From NCBI GenBank assembly GCA_964606765.1, contig CAZSIR010000003.1, positions 1 through 60,450 of the forward strand: a stretch of DNA of 60,450 bases, read 5' to 3'. Source of the DNA: Ga0077527 sp964606765. GTDB taxonomy: Bacteria > Pseudomonadota > Gammaproteobacteria > Burkholderiales > SG8-41. The position numbers and the translations under genes were made by a program. This document shows positions 7,140 to 14,226 of this stretch, in pieces (position 1 is the stretch's first letter; every line of letters begins with the position of its first letter). Under the pieces are notes generated by a model. The model was not told the origin of the DNA. It did not search any database and saw only the letters and a program-made list of their open reading frames with translations.

Positions 7140-8108
7140 ATGATTGATGCGGCCATTGTCGGACTCGGCTGGTGGGGCAAGAACATCGCCGATGCGGTGC
7201 AGGGCAAAAGCAGCAAGCTGCGCTTTGTGCATGGGGTCACCCAGGAAATTGAAGCCACACGCGCCTATGCGCAGGGCAAGGGCTTCCGGCTGTCCGCCAC
7301 GCTGGCCGAAGCCCTCGCCGATCCCGCCGTGCAGGCCGTGGTGCTGGCGACACCGCATTCCCTGCATGCCGACCAGGTGGTGCAGGTCGCAGGGGCCGGC
7401 AAGCCGGTGTTCTGCGAAAAACCGCTGTCATTGATACGCGCCGATGCCGAACGCGCGGTTGCCGCATGCAAGGCCGCCGGGGTTCCGCTCGGCGTCGGAC
7501 AGAACAAGCGCTTCTGGCCGTCCATGGCGGAACTGCGGCGCGTGGTGGCGAGCGGCGCGCTGGGCCGCATCCTGCACGTCGAAGGCCATTACAGCAACGA
7601 GCACTCGAGCAAATTCTTCGCACCGTGGCGTCATGACGCGGCGGAAACACCGGGCGCGGGCATGACGGGTACCGGCATCCACATCCTCGACGCCTTCGCC
7701 AACATCGCCGGTCCGGCGGAACAGATCACCGCGCAGTTCATCAGCAGCCGTGCAGGCGAGGATCCGCGCGATACGGTTTCGGTCCTGTTCAGGTTCGTCA
7801 ACGACATCAGCGGCTTTCTCGGCGCAGTGCGCGCCTCCCCGCTCTATTTCCGCGTGCATGTATTCGGCGACGAAGGTTCGGTCGAAGCGCTGGATGAAAC
7901 ACGCACCATCATCCGCCTCAAGGGCGGCAGGACCGAGGTCAGGGACTTCGCGAAAATCGATTCGGTGCTGGCGGAAATGGACGCCTTTGCTGATGCCGTG
8001 GCGGGTGTCGCGCCTTATCCGATTACCACGGATGAAATGGTCAATACCATCGCCGCGTTCGAGGCGGTGATCACTTCCATCAGGACCGGGAACAGCGTCA
8101 GGCTCTAG
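7140..8108 (+). CDS. Gfo/Idh/MocA family oxidoreductase (GLGWWG type)
   Basis: 322 residues with G8-L-G-W-W-G13, E93-K94-P95 and H181-x2-D184 (TGIHILDAF). It resembles the product of 3737 closely in motif spacing, including CEKPLS and the PHS/PHT loop after strand 4. The ATG follows an AT-rich leader with no recognisable Shine-Dalgarno, so it may be weakly translated or start on a separate short-leader transcript. It closes the catabolic cluster; the next gene downstream is in the SOS operon. Function beyond NAD(P)-dependent oxidation or reduction is unknown. Confidence 0.86.
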   Translation: MIDAAIVGLGWWGKNIADAVQGKSSKLRFVHGVTQEIEATRAYAQGKGFRLSATLAEALADPAVQAVVLATPHSLHADQVVQVAGAGKPVFCEKPLSLIRADAERAVAACKAAGVPLGVGQNKRFWPSMAELRRVVASGALGRILHVEGHYSNEHSSKFFAPWRHDAAETPGAGMTGTGIHILDAFANIAGPAEQITAQFISSRAGEDPRDTVSVLFRFVNDISGFLGAVRASPLYFRVHVFGDEGSVEALDETRTIIRLKGGRTEVRDFAKIDSVLAEMDAFADAVAGVAPYPITTDEMVNTIAAFEAVITSIRTGNSVRL

Positions 8109-8158
8109 CACTACCCGGATGTTCTCAGGGATGCCGACCCCGAAGTCGGCGGCAAATA

Positions 8159-8174
8159 CTGTATATAATTACAG
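8159..8174 (+). promoter_or_regulatory. LexA operator (SOS box) of umuDC
   Basis: CTGTATATAATTACAG fits the CTG-N10-CAG LexA consensus and is identical to the operator of lexA at 40710-40725. The -10 hexamer TATAAT (8164-8169) lies inside the box and the umuD ATG begins five bases after it, so repressor would block the polymerase directly. A small hairpin (8133-8150, GCCGAC/GTCGGC) just upstream may end transcription from the catabolic cluster. No clear -35 is seen. Confidence 0.92.
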
Positions 8175-8178
8175 TTCA

Positions 8179-8652
8179 ATGAAGCCGCCAGATTTCCCCG
8201 TCTCCGGATATGCCTTGCGCCAGCCGCAGCCCGGCATTCCGCTCGCCCCTGAGGCAGATGCCCGCCGGCAGGAATTTCCGCTCGCCGCCGCCAGGGCCGC
8301 CGCCGGATTTCCCTCCCCCGCCGTCGATCACATTGACCAGTGCCTCGACCTCAACGAGTACCTGGTATTACACCCGCAGGCCACTTTTTTTCTGCGCACC
8401 CAGGGTGATTCCATGACCGGCGCCGGCATCCATCATGGCGACCTGCTGATCGTTGACCGCTCGCTGGAACCCGTATCGGGCCGTGTGGTGGTGGCTGCGC
8501 TGAACGGCGGACTGACGGTCAAGCGCCTGCAGCGCAGCCGGGGGCGGATCATCCTGAAATCGGAAAATCCCGCCCATCCGGATATTGCCGTCCGCGCCGA
8601 TGATGATTTCCGGATCTGGGGCGTGGTCGCCCACGTGGTGCATACGCCATGA
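8179..8652 (+). CDS. umuD: UmuD-like S24 self-cleaving subunit of DNA polymerase V
   Basis: 157 residues from the ATG at 8179. Family landmarks are the A42-G43 cleavage site followed by FPSP, the nucleophile S78 in GDSM, and the general base K115 in LTVKRLQ. RecA-stimulated cleavage at A-G yields the form that works with UmuC in translesion synthesis. The frame is open further upstream, but the LexA operator would then be coding, so 8179 is preferred. With a -10 at 8164-8169 the transcript would begin within a few bases of the ATG, giving a leaderless or nearly leaderless mRNA. It overlaps umuC by four bases (ATGA). Confidence 0.9.
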   Translation: MKPPDFPVSGYALRQPQPGIPLAPEADARRQEFPLAAARAAAGFPSPAVDHIDQCLDLNEYLVLHPQATFFLRTQGDSMTGAGIHHGDLLIVDRSLEPVSGRVVVAALNGGLTVKRLQRSRGRIILKSENPAHPDIAVRADDDFRIWGVVAHVVHTP

Positions 8653-9923
8653 GCCGCGCCATTGCGCTGGTCGACGGCAATAATTTTTACGTGTCCTGCG
8701 AACGGGTATTCAATCCCGCGCTGGAAAACAGGCCTGTCGTCGTGCTCTCCAACAATGACGGCTGCGTGGTGTCGCGCAGCGAGGAAGCCAAGGCGCTGGG
8801 CATCCGCATGGGCGTGCCTTTTTTCGAAGTGCGCCACCTCGTCAAAACCCGGGGCCTGGTCTGGCTCAGTTCCAACTATGCCCTGTACGGGGACATGAGC
8901 GCACGCATGATGGCGCTGCTCGGCGACCATGCGCCGCGGCAGGAAATCTACTCGATTGATGAATGTTTTCTCGATTTAACCGGCATGCCTGGAAATGCCG
9001 CTGCCCGCGGCCGCGATATACGCCGGCATATCCGCCAGTATCTCGGCATCACCACCTGCACCGGCATCGGCCCCTGCAAAACACTGGCCAAACTGGCCAA
9101 CCATGTGGCCAAAAAAGACCGGACATGCGGCGGAGTCTTCGACTGGGCGGAGCTGTCCCCTTCCGCGCGGACCGCGCTGATGGCGAAGTTGCCGGCGGGC
9201 AGCGTTTGGGGCGTGGGCCGCAAACTGGCGGCGCAACTGCTGCAGCAGATGAACATCGCGACAGTGCTCGACCTGCAGCGCGCGGACGCCGGGAAGATCG
9301 GCAGGCGTTTCAGCGTGGTCATGCAGCGCACCGTGATGGAACTGAATGGCGAGTCCTGCCTTGAACTCGAAGACATCACGCTGCCGAAGGCGCATATCCA
9401 GGCGACACGGAGCTTTGGGCGTCCGGTGACCGCCATTGCGGAACTGCGTGAGGCTGTGATGAGTTACGCCGTCCGTGCTGCCGAGCGGCTGCGCGGGCAG
9501 CATTCCGCCTGCACACAGGTGATGGTGTTCGTCCATACCGGAAAGCACACGACAGACAGGCTGCATTACAGCGCCTCCACCACGGTGCCGCTGGCTGCCG
9601 CCGCGGACGATACGCGGCAGATCGGCGCCGCGGCCCTGCATGGACTGGAGCGGATTTTCCGGCCGGGTTACCGCTACAAAAAAGCCGGCGTGATGCTCGG
9701 CGGGCTGGAGGCTGCAACGCCCGCGCAGGCGGACCTGTTTGCCGGGGAGCCACATGCACGCGCCACGCGCTTGATGACCGCGATGGATGCGATCAACAGG
9801 ACTTACGGCATGAATACCGCGACTTTTGCCGGCGCCGGCATCGAACAGCCCTGGCGCATGCAGTCGATGCGCCGCTCGCCGCGCTATACCACGCGCTGGG
9901 ATGAACTCGCCGTCGTGCGATGA
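8649..9923 (+). CDS. umuC: UmuC-like Y-family error-prone DNA polymerase
   Basis: A 424-residue Y-family polymerase, close to the E. coli UmuC length. Catalytic acidic residues are D9 (ALVDGNNFY) and D104-E105 (YSIDECFLDL). The thumb has helix-hairpin-helix segments (GIGPCKTLAKLAN), and a little-finger domain begins near residue 250. The C-terminal UmuC extension is present. It inserts nucleotides opposite lesions during the SOS response. ATGA overlap with umuD shows coupled translation under the shared LexA operator. The stop is only three bases before a strong convergent terminator for katG. Confidence 0.93.
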   Translation: MSRAIALVDGNNFYVSCERVFNPALENRPVVVLSNNDGCVVSRSEEAKALGIRMGVPFFEVRHLVKTRGLVWLSSNYALYGDMSARMMALLGDHAPRQEIYSIDECFLDLTGMPGNAAARGRDIRRHIRQYLGITTCTGIGPCKTLAKLANHVAKKDRTCGGVFDWAELSPSARTALMAKLPAGSVWGVGRKLAAQLLQQMNIATVLDLQRADAGKIGRRFSVVMQRTVMELNGESCLELEDITLPKAHIQATRSFGRPVTAIAELREAVMSYAVRAAERLRGQHSACTQVMVFVHTGKHTTDRLHYSASTTVPLAAAADDTRQIGAAALHGLERIFRPGYRYKKAGVMLGGLEAATPAQADLFAGEPHARATRLMTAMDAINRTYGMNTATFAGAGIEQPWRMQSMRRSPRYTTRWDELAVVR

Positions 9924-9925
9924 GC

Positions 9926-9962
9926 GAAAAACAGCAGGCAGAACCGGGGTTCTGCCTGCTGT
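9926..9962 (-). terminator. rho-independent terminator of katG
   Basis: A perfect 14-bp stem, ACAGCAGGCAGAAC (9931-9944) with its complement at 9949-9962 and loop CGGG, is followed on the minus strand by TTTT. It lies 22 bases past the katG stop. The same hairpin could also stall umuC transcripts, but the T-run is on the katG side. Confidence 0.88.
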
Positions 9963-9984
9963 TGTCGCAACGGATGCTGCGGAA

Positions 9985-12145
9985 TCAGGCGAGATCGAAA
10001 CGATCGAGGTTCATCACCTTGACCCAGGCCGCGACGAAATCCTTGACCAGCTTCTTCCCGCCGTCGGCGCTGGCATAGACTTCGGCATAGGCGCGCAGCA
10101 CCGAGTTGGAACCGAAGACCAGGTCGTTGCGGGTGCCGGTGTATTTCACCTTGCCGCTCCGGCGGTCACGTCCCTCGAACACCTCGGCGCTGCTGTCGGT
10201 CGCCTTCCATTCCGTACCCATGTCGAGCAGCCTGACAAAAAAGTCGTTGCTCAGCACGCCGGGCTTGTCGGTGAACAGGCCGTGCCGGCTGCCGTCGGCG
10301 TTGGTGCCCAGCACACGCAGGCCGCCCACCAGCGCCGTCATTTCCGGCGCGGTCAGCGTCAGCATCTGCGCCTTGTCGATGAGCATGGCTTCGGTCGGCG
10401 CCCCGTCACGGCCACGGCCGTAATTGCGGAAGCCGTCGATCACCGGTTCCAGCACCGCGAAGGACTCGACGTCGGTCTGGTCCTGCCGCGCATCGACCCG
10501 GCCCGGCGCGAACGGCACTTTCACCGTCACCCCGGCAGCCTTCGCCGCCTGCTCCACCCCCACGCAGCCCGCGAGCACGATCACGTCGGCCAGGGAGGCC
10601 TTGCCGCTCGCCTTCTGGATGTCTTCCAGCCTGGCGAGGGTTTTCAGCACGGGTTTGTTGATGGCCCAGTCCTTGTGCGGCGCCAGGCGGATGCGCGCGC
10701 CATTGGCCCCGCCGCGCTTGTCGCCGCTGCGGAAGGTCGATGCCGAGGCCCAGGCCACCGACACCAGTTCACTCACGGAAAGGCCGGCGGCAGCAATCTT
10801 TGTCTTCAGCCTGGCAATGTCGGCCGCAGTCGGCTTGTGCTTCGCCGCCGGCAGCGGATCCTGCCAGATCATGTCTTCCCTGGGCACCTCGGGCCCGAGG
10901 TAGCGGGCCTTGGGTCCCATGTCGCGATGGGTCAGCTTGTACCAGGCGCGGGCGAAAGCATCGGCAAAGGCTTTCGGATCCTTGAGGAAGCGCTTCGATA
11001 TCCTGCCGAATTCCGGATCGAAGCGCATGGTCAGGTCGGTGGTCAGCATCGTCGGCTTGTGGAACCTGCCTTTCACATGCGCGTCCGGAATGATTTCCGG
11101 CGCATCCTTGGCCACCCACTGCTTGGCGCCGGCGGGCGACTTCACCATCTCCCATTCATACTTGAACAGGAGCTCAAAGAAGTCGTTGCTCCATTTCGCC
11201 GGCGTGCGGGTCCAGGTCACCTCCAGTCCGCTGGACACGGTGTCCTTGCCGTGGCCGCTGCCGAAGTTGCTGTTCCAGCCGAGGCCCTGGGCTTCGATCG
11301 GTGCCGCCTCGGGCTCCGGCCCCTTGTGTGATTCCGGCGCGGCGCCGTGGGCCTTGCCGAAGGTATGGCCGCCGGCGATCAAGGCAACGATCTCTTCGTC
11401 GTTCATCGCCATGCGGTAGAAGGTCTCGCGGATGTCCTTTGCCGCCAGCAGGTAGTCGCCGCTGGCGTTCGGGCCTTCGGGATTGACGTAGATCAGGCCC
11501 ATGTGCGAGGCGCCAAAGGGTCCCTGCAGCTGGCGCTTGCCGTCGTCAATGCGTTTCGCGTCCACGCCCAGCCATTTCATTTCCGGACCCCAGTTCACGT
11601 CCTGGTCCGGTTCCCACACGTCTTCGCGGCCGCCGGCGAAACCGAAGGTCTTGAACCCCATCGATTCCAGCGCGACATTGCCGGCGAGGATCATCAGACC
11701 GGCCCANNNNNNNNNNAATCTTTTGGCCGTATTTCTGCTTGATCGGCCACAGCAGGCGCCGGGTCTTGTCAATGTTGACGTTGTCGGGCCAGGAATTCAG
11801 CGGGGCAAAACGCTGTTGTCCGCGCCCGCCGCCGCCGCGTCCGTCGATGGTGCGGTAGGTGCCGGCGGAGTGCCAGGCCATGCGGATGATCTGCGGGCCG
11901 TAATGGCCGAAGTCGGCGGGCCACCAGGGCTGCGAATCGGTCATCAGCCTGGCCAGGTCGGCCTTCAGGGCCTTGTAGTCGAGTCTTTTGAATTCTTCGG
12001 CATAGTCGAATTTTTCGCCGAGGGGATTGGAGCGGTCGCCGTGCTGGTTGAGAAGGTCGACGCGGAGCTGGTTCGGCCACCAGTCACGGTTCGACGTGCC
12101 GCCGCCGGCGGCGTGATTGAACGGGCACTTGGATTCTGATGTCAT
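9985..12145 (-). CDS. katG: catalase-peroxidase KatG (interrupted by an assembly gap)
   Basis: Two reading frames joined by ten Ns (11707-11716) encode one bifunctional haem catalase-peroxidase. The N-terminal part has the distal RMAWHSAGTYR motif, whose Trp joins the Met-Tyr-Trp adduct. The second part has the adduct Tyr (LIYVNPEGP), a Met in YRMAMND, and the proximal His in AGGHTFGKAHG. Before the gap the protein reads YGQKI and after it WAGLMILAGN; the family has YGQKISWADL, so just one Ser codon is missing and the ten Ns are a placeholder. The frame break is therefore artificial. Fixed length is about 717 residues. GGAGAGAG precedes the ATG. Fur- and OxyR-like sites lie upstream at 12263-12305. 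Confidence 0.95.
11707..11716. other. assembly gap of 10 N inside katG
   Basis: Ten undetermined bases. Conserved KatG sequence on either side implies only about 3 bases are really absent, so the nominal gap size shifts the frame artificially. Confidence 0.98.
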
Positions 12146-12262
12146 GGTCTCTCTCCTTTGAGCGTTTACATGCAGTGGCCACGGCGGTGCATCGCGGCGG
12201 TTTCTTCAGTAATGGACTCCTGTTGAAAGCCCGGGTTCCAGCTTAGGCGCCGGCGCTGAATT

Positions 12263-12305
12263 GATCTAATGAATTATCATTATCCAGCTAATAGTCTGCC
12301 GCTAT
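12263..12305 (-). promoter_or_regulatory. Fur-like and OxyR-like sites in the katG upstream region
   Basis: Minus-strand GATAATGATAAT (12273-12284) matches the first 12 bases of the classical Fur box and continues TCATTAGATC, keeping partial dyad symmetry. Beside it, ATAG-N7-CTAT (12291-12305) matches one 15-bp OxyR half-site; the neighbouring half at the expected spacing is degenerate. The block lies about 120-160 bp before the katG ATG and after the nhaA stop, so katG is the only candidate target. Confidence 0.4.
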
Positions 12306-12329
12306 TTTTAGCCGGGAGCTGGCCGCCGG

Positions 12330-13496
12330 TCAGGACTTGTCGCGGCAGGCCCAGCGCAGCCAGAAAAACCCGCAAATGCCAGCCGCGAGGGAAGCCGCGA
12401 GAATCGCCATTTTCGACGCGTTGATCGTCGCAGCGTCGCCGACAAAAGCCAGGTTGGTGATGAATATCGACATGGTGAAACCGATGCCGCCGAGGATGCC
12501 CGCACCCAGTATGTGCCGCCAGCCCAGGTCCTCCGGCAGCCGGCACAGCCCTGAGGCAACGGCGACAAAACTCAGCAGCATCACGCCCAGCGGCTTGCCC
12601 AGCACCAATCCGGCGATGATGCCGAGGCTGTTGCTGCTCGACATGTCCTGCAGCCAGTCTGCGCCGATGATGATGCCGGTATTGGCCAGTGCAAACACCG
12701 GCAGGATGGCAAAAACCACCGGCTTGTGCAGCAGGTGTTCCAGCCGGTGCGAGGGCGATGTTTCATCATCGTCCTTGTGCGAGTACGGTATCGCGAACGC
12801 CAGCATGACCCCGGCAACCGTGGCGTGCACGCCTGACTTGAGCATCAGGAACCACATCAGCACGCCTCCCGCCAGATAAGGCAGAAGCGACATGACCCGG
12901 AATTGCCGGTTCAGGACGATCAGGGCGGCCCAGACCGACAGCGCGCCCAGCAGATAGCCGGCCGAAAAATTGGCGGTATAAAACAGCGCAATCACGATGA
13001 TGGCGCAGAGATCATCAATCACCGCAAATGCCACCACAAAAACTTTCAGCGAAGCCGGGGCCCGGCTGCCGAGCATCGCCAGCACGCCCAGCGCGAAGGC
13101 GATGTCCGTGGCCATCGGAATACCGAGGCCGGGCTGCGTGATTGTGCCCGCATTCAGCATGAAATGGATCAGCGCCGGCGTCACGATGCCGCCCACCGCG
13201 GCAAATATCGGCAGCAATGCATTGCGAAGATCCGATAATTCCCCGCTGTAGAGTTCGCGTTCCAGTTCAAGTCCGATCAGCAGGAAAAATACCGCCATCA
13301 ACGCATCATTGACCCAGTGCGCCATGCTGAGTCCGGCAACCTTTTGCTGCCAGAACGCCAGATAGTCCGGACCAATCAGGGAATTCGCCAGCAGCATGGA
13401 AAAAACCGTGCAGCCGATCAGCAGCATGCCGCCCGATTTCTCGGAATCAAAAAACTCCTGGAATGACCTGGAAAGAACTCGCTGAATGGATTGCAT
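12330..13496 (-). CDS. nhaA: Na+/H+ antiporter NhaA
   Basis: 388 residues from the ATG at 13496, the same length as E. coli NhaA. Adjacent D161-D162 (FAVIDDLCAI) and D131 (MATDIAFALG) correspond to the ion-binding aspartates of the inner-membrane antiporter that exchanges sodium for protons. About 12 hydrophobic segments are visible. The frame is open 31 codons further upstream, but AGGG seven bases before the chosen ATG and the family N-terminus (FFDSEKSGG near residue 15) favour the shorter form. It lies alone, upstream of katG on the same strand but separated by 184 bp with its own control sites. Confidence 0.94.
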   Translation of the reverse strand: MQSIQRVLSRSFQEFFDSEKSGGMLLIGCTVFSMLLANSLIGPDYLAFWQQKVAGLSMAHWVNDALMAVFFLLIGLELERELYSGELSDLRNALLPIFAAVGGIVTPALIHFMLNAGTITQPGLGIPMATDIAFALGVLAMLGSRAPASLKVFVVAFAVIDDLCAIIVIALFYTANFSAGYLLGALSVWAALIVLNRQFRVMSLLPYLAGGVLMWFLMLKSGVHATVAGVMLAFAIPYSHKDDDETSPSHRLEHLLHKPVVFAILPVFALANTGIIIGADWLQDMSSSNSLGIIAGLVLGKPLGVMLLSFVAVASGLCRLPEDLGWRHILGAGILGGIGFTMSIFITNLAFVGDAATINASKMAILAASLAAGICGFFWLRWACRDKS

Positions 13497-13642
13497 CAAT
13501 CGACCCTGAAAAGACGGAAACGGAAGAACAGCGGAATTGCTGCGCATGCATCTGCCCTGCACTGAAGCGGCCAGACGCTGTGATCCCATGATTGACAGAG
13601 TTTATCCGGGAAAAATCCCGGAATAGCGGCAATCAACCCCGA

Positions 13643-13855
13643 TCAGGACGAGGTCCGGTCGCTGCGCTGCTCCAGGCGAGACCGGCAGCGCTCAAGGATG
13701 CGCCGACGCTCCTCAGCGCCCGCCGCACCCCAGGCCATGATTTCCTGCATCGAACGCAGGCAGCCGAGACAGATGTCGTGCTCGTCGAGGCAGCAGTTGC
13801 GCACACAGGGTGAAGGCACGCTGCCGGCGCTTTCCCCTGTAGTTTCAGGACTCAC
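13643..13855 (-). CDS. DUF1289 family small cysteine-rich protein
   Basis: 70 residues with the DUF1289 core SPCVRNCCLDEHDICLGC, i.e. a C-x3-CC...C-x2-C arrangement that may bind metal or an iron-sulphur cluster, followed by MQEIMAW and a charged helix. Proteins of this family (YdhL type) are widespread in proteobacteria and have no established function. The likely start is GTG at 13855, since no ATG precedes the motif. It sits between nhaA and a small basic gene on the same strand. Confidence 0.82.
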   Translation of the reverse strand: MSPETTGESAGSVPSPCVRNCCLDEHDICLGCLRSMQEIMAWGAAGAEERRRILERCRSRLEQRSDRTSS

Positions 13856-13906
13856 GGTCTTGGCACCAGGACGGGTACCGGCACAACAAAGTCTAAATCA
13901 ATCAAC

Positions 13907-13920
13907 TTATTGATTTTAAA
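13907..13920 (+). repeat. dispersed AT-rich motif, copy c
   Basis: Core TTATTGATTTTAAA in the gap between the DUF1289 gene and the small gene at 13964, flanked by more AT-rich sequence in an otherwise GC-rich stretch. Confidence 0.5.
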
Positions 13921-13963
13921 TCACTTTATCTCGCCCTCCGTTTTGCTGGAGGAGCGGGACGTT

Positions 13964-14128
13964 CTAGGGCTGCGGCTTGTCCGAGGGCGGTTCAGCCGTT
14001 GCGGGTGATGCAGCTCCATCACCGTTGGGCGCATTTTCTGCCAGTTTGCGCAGCCTTTTTTCTTCCTTTTTCTGCTTTTTGGCCAGTTCGCGTTGCCGTT
14101 TTGCAAATCCGTAGTTCGGTTGCGCCAT
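13964..14128 (-). CDS. small basic/charged conserved-looking protein, 54 residues
   Basis: A short gene reading MAQPNYGFAKRQRELAKK, then a lysine/glutamate-rich helix (QKKEEKRLRKL) and a Pro/Ala-rich tail ending SDKPQP before TAG. GGGAG lies eight bases before the ATG. I have a recollection of similar short MAQPNYGFxKRQxE proteins in betaproteobacteria, but cannot name a function. The charged coiled stretch suggests nucleic-acid or ribosome association, which is only a guess. A longer overlapping open frame at 13921-14106 has no ribosome site and is probably spurious. Confidence 0.7.
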   Translation of the reverse strand: MAQPNYGFAKRQRELAKKQKKEEKRLRKLAENAPNGDGAASPATAEPPSDKPQP

Positions 14129-14154
14129 GGACGATTCTCCCGGTTAATTCCCTG

Positions 14155-14196
14155 CTGAAAAAATAAAACGGCGGCAGCGCTTGCGCGCCGTCGCCG
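14155..14196 (-). terminator. rho-independent terminator downstream of pckA
   Basis: On the minus strand an imperfect 12-bp stem (CGGCGACGGCGC with GCGCTGCCGCCG, loop GCAA) is followed by TTTTATTTTTT. It is 31 bases past the pckA stop and just upstream of the small gene at 13964. Confidence 0.8.
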
Positions 14197-14226
14197 TCGC
14201 TGCAGCTGCCGATGCGTAAAGGCGGC

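Noticed and set aside
9826..11331. 501-codon open frame opposite katG
   Set aside because: It is antisense to conserved KatG sequence; amino-acid composition is typical of a shadow frame.
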